A stretch of DNA of 64,000 nt from Theropithecus gelada (GCF_003255815.1 NC_037673.1:88412980-88476979), one strand, 5' to 3'; shown: positions 12,645-24,825, counted from the first letter of the stretch. The notes: generated by a model not told the origin, from the letters alone. Numbers and translations are program-made.

Positions 12645-14901
12645 AAAAATGAAATGTGATTTTTAGATTACTGGCTTGATTTTAGGCACATGGACCTTGA
12701 GATTGTGATGAGTTATTTAAAAGGAAATGTCCAGTAGACATCCAGAAAGATGGGAATTGATGTTGTCTGAGAAGATAAAATTGAAATTATCCATAGTTTA
12801 GACTTTATTCATACAAAGGGGCAATTTGGAGCTGTAAAAATAAATTAACCTGGAATAAAAGTGTAAAAAGAACAATAGAAGAGTGAACAAACCAATGTTC
12901 TGAGTAAGATAATAAAATAAAACCAAAAGCACTGGCCTATATTCCCAAACTTAACACCATTTAGGCATAGCTGAACTTCCATTGGCAAATTAAGGTAATT
13001 ATCTGAATAATTAAATATCCACACAAAAGCTTTAGTATAAATTAGCTAGATCTTTTATACAGAAAGAGGCTCTATTATATATGAAAAGTCTATTATTGGA
13101 TTCATTTTGTCAGCTTTTCTCAGTTGACTGACACAGACTGGCTACAAGTGATTTACCTTCTTTAAAAGAGGCTATTTAAAAATAAACTAGAAATCACTAC
13201 ATGCTAACTGACCTCTGGGACCTTACCTTGATTTGGATTTTTTTATATCTAAAATTGGGATTGTTAGCATAAGATAAAGGAGCAAACAAGACAACATAAT
13301 TTGGGCTAAAGCACCCTTTTTGTTAAAATGTATGTAAGTATCAATGAAGGAAACTGACCAGCAATGATTGCCTTTTACCAAGGATCTGGCAAAATCTTCA
13401 GTTCTTGCCTAATGGGCCTTGTAAATTTTAAAACAAAATCAAAGGGGTAACAGCTTTCTTAGCAAAAACCTGCCACACACATATACACAGAAGAAAAAAG
13501 GAAGGCCAGTCCAACAGCCCTAGAAGTGAAGTAAAATCTGAGCTCTTCCATTGCAGAATAGTCCATCACGTTACTCACTGAACGGACGCTGAAGACAGCA
13601 GGCTCACACCTCAGCAGGCGCACACTGCTTAGAACAAATGAAACAGTTCAGATTTGGGGCGTTGGATGCTCATGTTTTCCTTTGTTTTCAAAGATGATCA
13701 CGCTGACAATGATTATTGTCTAAGGATCGTAATCTAAGAAGCATTATATAGAAACATAAGAAATGTCACATCGGAACTGACAAATGAGCCTCATTACAGC
13801 TCTGACAGTGGCACCAAGGGACATTTTGTGGCAGAGCATGAATGTTACTCTAGCAACCAACAGAATATTACTACTTTCTCACCTCAAAATTCTCCCCCCA
13901 CTTTTTGAGGCACTTCAATAAAGAGCTCAAGAAGAGGACCTGGGAAGCCAGCCAGAAGAATATACTTGGCATATCCTTGCTTCCTCCGTGCCTGGGGAGG
14001 TCGGGATGATAACAGCTTCACTTAGGGGTGGGGTGGGGGGGTGGCAGGGAATCTTCACAGGAGAAACCAACACATCAATGTTCTTCGAGGCACACAGGCA
14101 ATGTTCGCTAAAATGTCATCATCTAAGCATAGGTGGTATTTATTGTTTTTTTGGATATCCAAGAAGATTTCTCAAACTCATATTTCTGATTATCTCTCTG
14201 ACCTTGGCCTGTGCCTTCACAACAGGTGCGCCCAGTCTTTCTCAGAGTTCCTCACCTGGGCCACAGAACTCAGAAAAAATTATTCAGGTGACAAAATTGC
14301 ACCATTTTAGAAGCAAAAGAGACGAGTTCATTTATTACATGCAATGGATGCTTTAGGGTTTAGTGCTCCTGAGGAAAGCCGGCTGGACTGTGACTGGGGG
14401 TGAAGTGGGGGTGATCCCAGCAGATTTAATCACAAATGTCAGGAGACAGCAACTTTCTTTCCACTGTGTCAGGTTGGAATGATGTAAACCCGGAACCAGT
14501 GGTGAGTGTGTTTCTTACCCACATGGAGGATGTCTGTCTGCACAGGAGGGAAGGAGACCACTTTACAAGGAGCAGAGAAGAACAAGTGAGAGAGAGGGAG
14601 CTAGAACCACAGCAAGAGAGCTGGAGCAACCTGACAACATTGAGTCTCTAGGTCCGCAGAAGCCAAATGCAATCCCACTCTGAGTTCACTGGTTACACGA
14701 GCCAGTGGATTTTATTTTTCCCAAAACTACTTTGCATTGGTTTCTATTACATACAAATGAAGACTCCAGAATAATATCCTAGGAATGTATTGTTGCAATA
14801 AACCAACATATAGGAAAAAATTTAACCCTTAAATACTGAAATCATCAGATTGAAATAACAAAGATGTGCTTTTTTCCTCCTGCCCTAATATCCTTTTTAT
14901 T
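12645..14901. other. Non-genic sequence, nothing recognised apart from a G-rich tract
   Basis: Open frames on both strands, the longest about 120 codons near 13988-14356, show no domain, signal or family resemblance, and no splice-flanked exon is apparent. A G-rich tract at 14025-14049 is listed separately. Confidence 0.4.
14025..14049 (+). other. Potential G-quadruplex motif
   Basis: Four G-runs (4, 4, 7 and 3 residues) are separated by loops of one to four bases, which fits the standard four-run quadruplex pattern. It lies alone in unannotated sequence. Folding and function are inference. Confidence 0.6.
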
Positions 14902-15115
14902 AATAGTAATAGCTATAATATTTTATGAACCTACTATGTATACACTTTCTGCTAGGCTCTATATAATAATAAGCCTGTGGCAATTCTACAAAGTTAGAAT
15001 TGCATCCATTAGAGCAAACTAAGGTTCAGAGAGATTATGTAGTTTGTATAAAATTACAACTCTAACAAATTCTAATCAGGGATGAGATTTTTGTCCTAGC
15101 TTTATCTTAACCATT
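14902..15115 (+). repeat. MIR SINE
   Basis: The blocks follow the MIR consensus in order: 'tagtaatagctataatattt', 'gaacctactatgtatacact', 'ggttcagagagattatgtag', then 'ctaacaaattctaatcaggg'. The divergence is typical of the family. Confidence 0.75.
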
Positions 15116-15404
15116 AAATTATAAAACTGAGCCAATAGGTATTAAAAATAAGTATGTATATCATGGTAGCTATCAGTCTTCTATTTGCCACTGGGTCCTT
15201 TTATATGTACATGGAATTCTAGACGTCCAGTGCCAAGCTCAGCTCAGTCCCTCCCCTCCCGCAGCAAATCTGCCCCAACAACCTCTCACTTATTCTGAAT
15301 CTTAAAAGAAATAAACATATCTACTCAGTATTTGAGCCAGAATCCCAGAAGTCAGTCTCATTTCTCTTTGTTTTTATTTTTTGAAGAGTAAAACAGTGTT
15401 TTTT

Positions 15405-15715
15405 AAACTTCTTATTTATTCATTTATTTTTGTTTTATTTTTAATTTATAAATAATATTTTTATTACTATATTTATATTTATATCACAATGTTTATATTA
15501 CAATAATTTATATTACAATATTTATTGCACATATTTATGGGGTACAATGTGATGTTTTGAAAAAGGTATACAAATTTCAATAGAATGTGAAATTATTCTA
15601 TTAAGTCAATTAACATGTTCATCACTTCCCATATTTATCATTTTTGTAGTCAAAACATTTAAAATCTATTCGCAATTTTTAAATATACAATACCTTATCA
15701 TTAAAGTTTCCTCAC
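15405..15715 (-). mobile_element. L1 3' end fragment, antisense
   Basis: The plus strand shows the complement of an L1 3' UTR: 'attgcacatatttatggggt', 'acaatgtgatgttttgaaaa', 'ggtatacaaatttcaatag' and 'cacttcccatatttatcatt'. The AT-rich stretch before it (about 15410-15530) contains repeated 'atattacaata' units that could form small hairpins. Confidence 0.75.
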
Positions 15716-15754
15716 TCTTAACTTTCACAGTTAATCCCTGAATCTATCAATTCC

Positions 15755-16370
15755 ACCTTGCCAAAAAGTTCACATCTACCCTGTCTTGACAGTTATCAGC
15801 ACACAACAGGGTTACTCACATCAGACTTCTTTCCCGGTCTCTCAAAGTCTAATTTTCCCCCACTCAATTCCAACCCTTACCTTCAACTTCTCTTTCACTC
15901 TACCATTAGGGAGTTCTTCCTAGTGTGCAAATTTGATCTCTCCCAAACGCTTCAGAGGCTTCTAATGACAACAGGCTCCATGACATACTAGAAACCTTAT
16001 GAAGGGGCCCTGTCTAACTATCCAAATTCATTTCTAATCATTTCCCCTTCATGCATTAAGCTCCAGACGTACTGAACTCATTTCCTACATACCCCATGCT
16101 CTCTTATGCCTTCTGCACTTCTGAAATTCGGTTTCTTTTGCCTAGAATGCAAATTTAGGAGAAAACTCCTCAGGTCTCAACTAAAATGCTGCCCCTGAAA
16201 AGCCTTTTGTGCCACTGCTCTCTACTATAAGCCTGCTCATGTGCCCCCAGTCAATCTTGTCTGGTCGGTAAGCAGTGACTTCTTTGAAGTCAGGGGATGT
16301 GCCTTTACTTCTGGGTTTTCTAGAACCCATCCCAATATCAGACACGTTTATAATATTTTGGGGATAAGAT
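15755..16370 (+). mobile_element. L2 LINE 3' end
   Basis: The segment matches the 3' half of mammalian L2: 'gcttctaatgacaacaggct', 'ttctgcacttctgaaattcg', 'tgcctagaatgcaaatttag', 'tcaggtctcaactaaaatgc' and 'gaaaagccttttgtgccact', in the right order. It is an old, inactive fragment. The frames within it are remnants or chance. Confidence 0.75.
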
Positions 16371-18379
16371 TTTGAAAACATTAAATGAGTACTTTTTCTC
16401 TTACTAACAGCAAGCCAGGATGCTTAAAGGAGAGGGTTTCAAAGAAAGTGATGGGAGAAAAACTAACATGGCAGAGACAAGTTCCCACCTAATGGGAAGA
16501 CAAAAGAGAAAATTACTTTCATTCTAGAGAGAGAAGAAAGAATGAGACCAGTACTAAAAGCCAGGCTCTTCACTAAAGGTCAAAATTCAGGGCAGAGGAC
16601 TTTAAAACTATCTAGACATAGTTAGAGGAAGGTAACCATCGTGACGCTATGGAAGCCACAGATAGTCTGAAGACATCTGCAAACATTCAAGGTAGGGATT
16701 GTCCTCTCTTTAGTGTCCCATCAGGAGCAGGGACATCAACGCTTTATACCAAAATGCATCATCTTTATAGACTAACTGTATCAGATTAAGATCCCCAAAG
16801 CAACCAAAATGTAAGAGAATTTGGGAGATGGACTATAGGGGAAAGCTTTTGGCTCCTTTAATAAAACACATAATGTAAGAGAACAGAGACGTAAAACCAT
16901 AGCAGTCTCTCTTGAGATGTGGGGAAATTTTAAGTTGAAAAATTCCAGTCACCACATTTGGCCATGATACATGTTTGGATACTGGTGATCAAACTGACGT
17001 TTTAAAAAGCTTTGGTTTGTAATGGCTACCAGAAATCTCACGAACACTTGGGTCATATTTATAATTATCATGCACCACTTTCCTACTAAATTATCAATAT
17101 AACTAAAAATAATTGGGAAAAGTTAATTACATTTATTGTAAAATATTTATGACTCATTTTCAGATCTCCCTATTTTTAATGTCAGCTGATCTAAACAAAC
17201 ACTCCTAATTCCCCCTCAAATGATGCCAGTTTAAAACTAAACTAGAATATTTGCTTTAAATGTTCAAAAATGATTTCTGTAGAATTGGAATGTGTCTTGT
17301 TAATATAGAAAAGGTTTTCTGTGATATTTTGCTGACTGCTTGAAAATGTGTTATCAATTAGAAATAGAAGTTTCATTAGAGAGACTTGGAATAACAAGCA
17401 GAAAATGTTTTTATCCCCATTACAACTTATTACTGAAGTTTTTTATTTAACTAAAGTAAGGTTCAAGTTTTTGTAATCAAATCTAATCATTTCCTATGCC
17501 TAAAACTATACTGACATCAGTAGTCCTATAAAAACTTTTTGTACTTCCAAAAACAACAGGTAACTTAAGAGATCACTAGAATACTAACTGCCATTTTCTA
17601 CAGTTTTACCTTTAAAAAAAACTGCTGTACTATCCATAAAGCAAAACAATAAAGTCTATTTGAAACACTCTTATTTCTAGTGCTCACTCTTTAGGTATGG
17701 CCTGAGGTAGACATTTGCAATGTTTTCCATTTAAAATATTTTTATTATTTATAGCATTTTTCTTCCAGATATTTGAAAGCATGATAAAAAAGCTTTACTT
17801 TATACAGCATTTACTGGGCTAAATAGTATTTGAGCTCAGCACAATTTGCAGTTCACTTAAAAACAATGTTATGTAGTATTGATGAGCTGGTTGTTTCTTA
17901 CAACCTCAATCCCACTTCCCAATAAAATCAAACAGTCCATACTCAGTCAACAACTGTGTTGAAATGGGTGGTGGTACAAATACCTTTGTTTAGCTGCTTT
18001 GGATAGACTTTAAAACTCATTTGTGAAAACACAATGTCATGGTGGTTGGAGGCTTGAAATACTGTACCCTCACATTTAATATTAAATTGAACATTTCGTT
18101 TTGTTTGGAAAATACAAACAAATAATAGAACACATAATATTAAGATTATATTTACATAATTTTATACCTAAATGTGTTGAATATGTTTTTATATAGCCAC
18201 TTTTTTAACACTGTGTACATCTTTATTTTACAGTGTTGAGTGACTGAATGAGCTGGGTTACACAGAGTATTTAGGGTTATTATTTTCAACAGAGAAGGTA
18301 GAGAAGAAAGTTCTTAGTTTTATCAAGATAAAGTATCCTTCATTAATACTTCCAACACTTTCTGAAGTAGTTAATGTTC
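16371..18379. other. Non-genic AT-rich sequence
   Basis: I see no gene, RNA or nameable repeat in these 2 kb. Confidence 0.4.
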
Positions 18380-18530
18380 TAATATCACTGACACAAAGGG
18401 AAAAACCTGTAAAGTCAGACAAAGTGAACGATTTACCCATGGTCTCACAAACAGTAAGTGTTAGAGGCAAAATTTGAAACTAGTTGTGTCTAAATCTTTA
18501 GTCCTTGTTTTTAACCTCCACACCATGTGC
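18380..18530 (+). repeat. MIR-like SINE fragment
   Basis: The core 'gatttacccatggtctcaca' followed by 'acagtaagtgttagaggcaa' and 'aatttgaaactagttgtgtc' parallels the 3' half of MIR ('cttgcccaaggtcacac', 'gtggcagagc'). Confidence 0.6.
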
Positions 18531-18870
18531 TTCAGTATAGAACTGGCTCTTTAATAAGATAACATTTTCTGTTACACATTATTCTTCCCCATTCCTAGAA
18601 ATTATTTTCAACTTGTTTTCTTTTTTTATTTCAATTCTGATTTGTCTTTTTGTGCCTTTCCTTGTTTCCAATCAAGATATACTCTAAATGAACGTGCAAA
18701 ATCCCATATAGACTGTAACTGTGAGGAGAAACTTTTACAAACAATCATATTACACTGATCAATGTTCCCTTACCATGAGCAAAACAATTTCTGGCAATCC
18801 ACTGATTTAAAAGCTTTTAATTGGTGATGGGAAAAGAACAATGTTGGACCATCAAGAAATACCAATCGCT
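18531..18870. other. Non-genic spacer
   Basis: AT-rich sequence without a recognised feature. Confidence 0.4.
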
Positions 18871-19445
18871 CATCATTTATTAAAGACTTAATTTATGCCT
18901 AACACTGAATTTCGCTATTTAGATATGGTATCTGTATTAGTGCTTTTTCACATACTGATAAGACATACCCAAGACTGGGCAATTTATAAAGAAAAAGAGG
19001 TTTAATTGACTCACAGTAACATGTGATGTGGGAGGCCTCACAATCATGGTGGAAGGCTAAAGGCATGTCTTACATGGTGGCAGGCAAGAGAGAGCATGAG
19101 AATGAAGTGAAAGGATTTCCCCTTATAAAATTATCAGATCGCTTGAGACTTATTCACTACCACCAGAACAGTATGGGGGAAACTGCCCCATGATTCGATT
19201 AGCTCCCACCAGGTTCCTCCCACAACATGTGAGAATTATGGGAACTACAATTCAAGATGAGATTTGAGTAGGGACACAAACAAACCACATCAGTCTCTAA
19301 TTTAATCCCCACAACCACTTTATGATATAAACATTATTACTAGTAATTTAATAAGGAGAAATTTAAGGCTTGGAGAGATGACACAATTTACCCGACCTCA
19401 TACAGCTTAACAGTGTGAGTGAAAAACTGGACTCACATTTGATTG
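18871..19445 (+). repeat. MIR SINE split by a MaLR LTR
   Basis: The 5' part at 18871-18932 ('catcatttattaaagactta') and the 3' part at 19293-19445 ('ctctaatttaatccccacaa', 'aggcttggagagatgacaca', 'tacccgacctcatacagctt') join into one MIR when the LTR at 18933-19292 is removed. This gives the relative age: the MIR was present first. Confidence 0.8.
18933..19292 (+). mobile_element. Solo MaLR LTR (MST/THE1 type)
   Basis: The 360-bp element begins 'tgtattagtgctttttcaca', passes through 'agacatacccaagactgggc', 'ggaggcctcacaatcatggt' and 'gcttgagacttattcactac', and ends 'aaaccacatca'. The terminal TG...CA is intact. The flanks 'gtatc' (18928-18932) and 'gtctc' (19293-19297) form a 5-bp target duplication with one change. 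No internal region is present. Confidence 0.92.
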
Positions 19446-20683
19446 ATTACAGAGATTGTACTACATTAACCATTTGGTCATGCTGCATGGAGGATATTCA
19501 GGTATGCTTCTACTAGAAAAGACATCTTGAATAGAGAGAGAGAGAATGAGAGCTATGTGACTCAAAATAACTTTCTCAGGACAGGTATAGCAAATTTTTA
19601 CTAATCACTTCCTAAAAGGTATCAAAGCACTATATGAAAGAAAAAAGAGAGAGAAACAAAGAGAGAGAGAGAAGAGAGAAGAAGAAATTCCTCCTGCCTT
19701 CCTTGGTTTATTATCAAGCCCAATGCAAAAGCAATTTGTCAAATAGAAGCAGAATTTTACTTTTCTCTATGGAGGAAGGAGTTGTCTGACCAAACATTAT
19801 TATTCTTTTTTTATTTCCTTCGGTTTAGTCACTGTACCACTGCTTGAAGCAGAAGCTGAAGTCAGAGGAATACCAAAGGCAAGGGCCACTTTGCAATGAC
19901 AAAGAGATTCAAGTGGCAACTCTCCCTCTCTTGCTGACCCTGGCTGGGCCATGTGCCAGGAAAACACTCCTAGATCCTCCCAACAACAACTGAGCCTGAA
20001 TAGACGTTGAAAGCTTTCACTTATCCTATCATTCTGGATTGCAAGCTTCTGCTCTGAGTATGGATGGAAGGGACAGAATAATAAGTACAGCCAACTGCCT
20101 AAAACTTTTTGTTGCCTCAGTGCATATCTATTTTTTAGCTGCATTACTTATTTTTTCGTTTTTAATTGCTTTGTTTGTAGTGCCTCTTTTCTCGTGGCAG
20201 TTTTTAAACACCATTTTGGAGAGTCTTTTATGTTCAGAACAGTGACAGTACCACAAAGCTCTCAAGCTCAGCAGAAAAGCCTGTCTCTAGTATCTTCTAG
20301 TGAGATATCAGATAATTTCATCCTGTCTAATAGGCCTGCTTGCATATCTTGCTACTATGATATTGGGACCTCTATGAATGCTTACTGAGGAAAAACTAGA
20401 AATGGCATAAAAGCAGACAGGAATGAGTCCTCATCAGAACTCTGATGTAATGACTCACCAAATTGCACACACATCACACATTATACATCCAGACAGTCTA
20501 CAGTGGTGGAGAGTGTAGTCAAGAAAGTGAGAGATGAAGAAAACTGGCTTCCAAGCCTGCTTGGCCAGCTGTATAATGCTTTCTAGCAGGAAAAAGATGT
20601 AAGAATGGATTTCATCTTGTCTGTGGAGTGCTTTGAGGCATTCTACAAATACATATTTTTAGGTACAGAATTGTGCATGTTTC
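19446..20683. other. Non-genic sequence with short AG-rich simple repeats
   Basis: AG-rich tracts lie at about 19533-19545 and 19641-19685. The rest, including an open frame of about 110 codons on the minus strand near 19800-20144, shows no domain or family resemblance. Confidence 0.4.
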
Positions 20684-20732
20684 TGTGTGTGTGTGTGAGA
20701 GAGTGAGTGTGTGTGTGTCTGTGTGTGTGTGC
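20684..20732. repeat. (GT)n simple repeat with GA interruptions
   Basis: GT dinucleotides are interrupted by short 'gagagagtgagt' and 'ct' segments, which suggests an old microsatellite. Confidence 0.9.
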
Positions 20733-21694
20733 TCTTTCTCTTGAGTAATAGGACAACAGCAAGGGAAAATTTCCTACATAGCATGCCAAGACATTTCATA
20801 GTCTTTGTATCGTATGTGCTCATATATCTAAACATTTTTACAGGTAAGTTACTTTCTGTCTTATGAAAAATGTCAGTTGGCTGTATTGGGGTCTTAAATA
20901 CCCATAGTACAAACTGGCAGCTTAGTGCTTTCCATCCAGTATCCAGAAGACAGGCAAATCCCAGGGCTGAGCTATTGATCCAGCTGAACTCACAAGCCGT
21001 ATGTCCTTATTCTTCTGGTTCAGTAGCCTTGGATGTAGTATACAAAATAATTTGCTGCATTCTTCAAAGTGATTTTCCCCTGGGGTAGGAAAAACACACT
21101 TGGAAAGATGCAAAGATATTTTACTGCATTCAACAATAAAAGGAGCATTTTAAATAAGCTTACTGATATAAAGAAGGCTGTTTCATGTTTGAGGTTGTCC
21201 TTGTTTTATTTTGTGAATATTGCCATGAAAATGGCCAAAAGACTACAACTTTAATTAAAATTCTTTTAAAACAATTTTAACCTGCCTATCATAAGCTAAC
21301 CCATTATTCTTTTATCACTCAGGGTTTTGGGGAAAGACTTAACACTTAATCTTCAAATTCACTTTTATTAATGCTTATTATCACACTATTATTTGTATAT
21401 TGACTTCATATTCCTTTTCCTGATTTATGTACTATATCATTCTCAAGATGTAAAACAATAATTTTCTGTTTTACATGAAAGCTAAGAAAGAAGAGAGAAG
21501 ATAGAGAAACAGTTCATCATAACCATGAAAAATCAGTATGTGTCAAGGTCCTTATTTATTAGTCTACTCTCTTTTTAGAGACACAGGGTTCAAGTGTTCA
21601 GGAAGAAAACTTGAATGTTTAGTTTCATGAACCCTATTAGCCTTTTGCACTGTAATCAAGCTTGACCAAGACTTAAAAGCTATGTATTCAGTGC
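20733..21694. other. Non-genic sequence, nothing recognised
   Basis: No coding or repeat signature that I can name. The short frames on both strands are of chance length. Confidence 0.4.
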
Positions 21695-21850
21695 CAGCCT
21701 CTCTAAGGTTTAGTTTCTTCAACTATAAAAGGATGCTACATCATAAAGTTGGTGTGAGATTCAGGCTAAAAAAATGTATTGAAAGCATTTTGTATTATCC
21801 TGGTAAATAAGAATCACTCAAATATAAGTACTCGTTATTATTAATAGTAT
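21695..21850 (-). repeat. MIR SINE fragment, antisense
   Basis: The complement of MIR is visible: 'tctctaaggtttagtttctt', 'caactataaaaggatgctac', 'cataaagttggtgtgagatt' and the tail side 'aagtactcgttattattaat'. Confidence 0.65.
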
Positions 21851-21924
21851 CATATCAGTAACATTAATGACAGAATCATGGGGACACGAAACGACAACTC
21901 TAACTGAAATCGCTCAAGAAAAAT

Positions 21925-22135
21925 ATTGACTGCCTATCACATGTTAGACACCATCTTAGACATTGTACAGGGCATTGGAGGATATCAATTAGGAAGAGTG
22001 AAGCATAATTCCTGCCCTTAAAGAACTATCCAGTTAAAATGATACATAGCAACTATATTTAACAGAAGACAATTAAGTATCAAATGAATAATAAAGGCAA
22101 TCAAATAGGGGGTTCAGAGGAGACAGAGTTCATAG
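21925..22135 (+). repeat. Unassigned ancient dispersed repeat, short copy
   Basis: The segment starts 'tattgactgcctatcacatg', continues 'ttagacattgtacagggcat' and 'cataattcctgcccttaaag'. This is the same kind of sequence as at 22920-23101, 30285-30440 and 60185-60305. The family is mammal-wide in my recollection, but I cannot name it. Confidence 0.45.
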
Positions 22136-22919
22136 AAGGGAATAGTAATAGCATTCATTAGCTGATAAAAATGCAGAACTAGATATGTATATGTGTGTAT
22201 AAATGAGAGAGATGATTTCTTTAATATTTTATCTACAACATCTCACACTCATACATAAAGATAAATAGCAAACTGTCAGAAAACACAGCCATTTCACCAG
22301 TATCTAAATATTCAGTAACTTCAGAAAATCAATTTACATTTGATGAGCTGAAAAAAGCCGATCATAAAAAGAGTTAGTACAAGCAAGAATCTGAATAGCC
22401 TCAGAAGCCCAATGTCAAGTATTAGATTACAATTTGCTTCTGGGAAACAGCTTATATCAATAAGCTATGGGAGAGGTGGAGATCTTTTTAAACAAAAGCA
22501 ACAATTGAGCTATAATTGTATAATCAATAGCCTCTTTTAGCAGATGCGTGGATAGTGCTCAGAGCAGTGAACTGACAAAGAGGAGTTTAGGTACACAAAG
22601 AATGAAAGAATTATTTGCTAAAAATCATCTTGATGATCTTATCAAGTAGATGCTAATGAATAGTTAACATTCATTATTATCATTAGTTTTTATTAATGTG
22701 TGTAATTTTACTATTTTATATAACATATGTTTTTTATAATTACATTAGATATAATAGGCTGAGTTTCAAGGCATCAAGATAAATTTATACTCAGGATCTT
22801 CACACTTCTTGTCCAGTTCCCTATTTGTGTTGGTATTATCTCAAATTGGTAACACTTGAAGTTAAAGATCATAAGAGATTATATAAAATTTAATTTTATT
22901 CTTTTTGATCTGTTTATAC
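22136..22919. other. Non-genic AT-rich sequence
   Basis: No recognised gene or repeat. Confidence 0.4.
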
Positions 22920-23850
22920 ATTTGTTAATTCAACAAATATTTTAGGAACTGGAGATACCACAGTGAATATAACATAGAAAGATAAATCAATGTGTACAAT
23001 AAATCATAAATTACATATTATATCAGAATTGTTAGGCAATGGAAAGTACTTTGAGAAAAGTGAAGCAGAATATTACATGGGTAGACATTCTTTTAAAAAT
23101 GCTCTAAGGCAGGAGTCCGTGGCCTGTTAGGAACCAGGCTGCAGAGCAGGAGGTGAGTGGCTGTCAAGCAAGCATTACTGCCTGAGCTCTGCCTCCTGTC
23201 AGATCAGCAGTGGCATTAGATTTTCACAGGAGCACAAACCCTATTGTGAACTCTGCATGCAAGGGATCTAAGCTATATGATCCTTATGAGAGTCTAATGT
23301 CTGATGATCTGAGGTGGAACAATTCCATCCTGAAACCATTCCTCCTCAACTCACTGCTGTCCATCTGTGGAAAAATTGTCTTCCATGAAACTGGTCCCTC
23401 ATGCCAAAATGGTTGGGTACCATTACTCTAAGGAATTTCAAATTCAAGCAGAGACTTCACTGAAATGATAGGGTGAATCATGCCAGATAAGTCTAGGGGA
23501 AGATCATGGAATAGCAAGTGCAAAGGCCCTGGTGCTGAAGTGCATTTGGGTTATTTTAGGAACAACAAGAAGGCCACTATTTCTTGAGAAGTTGTGTGAG
23601 GCAGCTAGTGATCAAAGTTAACAGCATATATGTCCTTGAAAGAATTTTATTCTGAGTATAAAGGGACTTTACCAGATGGTTTAGAATAGAAGAATTGCAT
23701 TAAATAATACGGCTTTCTAAAAGATCACTCTGGTTGCTGAATGGAGAATGAACAATAATGTGTCATGAGTGGGAGCACCAAGATAAATTAGGAGAATATT
23801 ACTAGAGTCGAGATAAGACATAATGGTGATCACCTTCAGGATTAAATTAG
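22920..23850 (+). repeat. Unassigned ancient dispersed repeat, split by a hAT element
   Basis: The left part 22920-23101 ('gttaattcaacaaatatttt', 'ggagataccacagtgaatat') and the right part 23434-23850 ('gcaagtgcaaaggccctggt', 'aattttattctgagtataaa', 'aaaagatcactctggttgct') read as one older repeat once the MER1-type element between them is removed. The 'agatcactctgg' block is shared with the copy at 11555-12644. Confidence 0.5.
23110..23425 (+). mobile_element. MER1-type non-autonomous hAT-Charlie DNA transposon
   Basis: The 316-bp element begins 'caggagtccgtggcctgtta' and contains 'gaaccaggctgcagagcagg', 'ctgcctgagctctgcctcct' and 'gatgatctgaggtggaacaa'. It ends 'tggttgggtaccatta'. It is flanked by a perfect 8-bp duplication, 'ctctaagg' at 23102-23109 and 23426-23433, the length typical of hAT elements. 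The 5' terminal part is shortened compared with the family as I remember it. It encodes no transposase. Confidence 0.93.
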
Positions 23851-23999
23851 AGAAGTACTCACCCCTTTAAGGAAGATAGTGAGAAAGAGTGTCTCACCTC
23901 AGTCTTTTCTAAGAATTCACAAAAGCAAGCCCAACTTCACATGAATTAGGGGCAGGAAGTCATATTCTCTGTGACAAAATACTATCTAAACATGACTGC

Positions 24000-24825
24000 A
24001 ACAATATCTCCCATCCCACATGTTCTTCTGCAATGGACATTACCACTTCCACATCTAAAGGTCAAGTCTAGGCCGGGCGCAGTGGCTCACGCCTGTAATC
24101 CCAGCACTTTGGAAGGCCGAGGCGGGCAGATCACGAGGTCAGGAGACCAAGACCATCCTGGCTAACATGGTGAAACCCCATCTCTACCGAAAATACAAAA
24201 AATTAGCTGGGCGTGGTGGCGGGCGCCTGCAGTCCCAGCTACTTGGGAGGCTGAGACAGGAGAATGGAGAGAACCCAGGAGGCGGAGCTTGCAGTGAGCT
24301 GAGATCATGCCACTGCACTCCAGCCTGGGCCACAGAGCAAGACTCCGTCTCAAAAAAAAAAAAAAAGAGAGAGAGAGATCAAGTCTAGTTCTCCGACCCA
24401 TTGAATCTGAGCAGGCCCTGTAACTATGTTAGCCAATGAGATTAGCAGTGGTGAAGTTATTCCAGTCCTGGATATCACCATCGATTGTCCCGGAAGCTTC
24501 TGCTTCCTATCTTTTGGAAATCTACTGTCATTAAAGAAGAGCAACTGCTCTGAGACCATCATTGTGAGAAGAAGAAAAAAAAAAAAAAAAAAAACCACTT
24601 GGAGATGTCCTAGAGCCTTGTGGAAATTTAAAAAAAAAAAAAATCTTGGATGTGGTTTCTCCAGCTTTAGCTGCCCTAGATGACATCATGGGAATCAGAG
24701 GTCAACTACCCATATAAACCCTTCCTGAATTTCTGACCTACAAAATTATGAGCAAAATATATATTTTTTAAGTTACTAGGTTTTGTGGTCATTTTAATGT
24801 AGTAATAGATGACTGGAATATGATA
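24000..24825 (+). mobile_element. MLT1-like MaLR LTR split by an AluY
   Basis: The left part before 24070 ('ctaaaggtcaagtcta') and the right part from about 24379 ('gttctccgacccattgaatc', 'gttagccaatgagattagca', 'aatttctgacctacaaaatt', 'agttactaggttttgtggtc', 'agtaatagatgactggaata') follow the order of an MLT1 LTR that ends in a 'taatagataactgga' type terminus. It is old and diverged. Poly(A) runs at 24574-24594 and 24630-24643 lie within it. Confidence 0.65.
24071..24378 (+). mobile_element. AluY SINE
   Basis: A full-length Alu from 'ggccgggcgcagtggctcac' to the A-rich tail at 24352-24366, with a short GA tail extension. AluY-type bases such as 'gatcacgaggtcaggag' and 'ggcggagcttgcagtgagc' are present. 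Flanks 'tcaagtcta' at 24062-24070 and 24379-24387 are the target duplication. It sits inside the MLT1-like LTR. Confidence 0.95.

Noticed and set aside
13988..14356. 122-codon frame overlapping an 89-codon frame
   Set aside because: No recognised motif, and frames of this length occur by chance in moderately GC-rich DNA. I could not test conservation.
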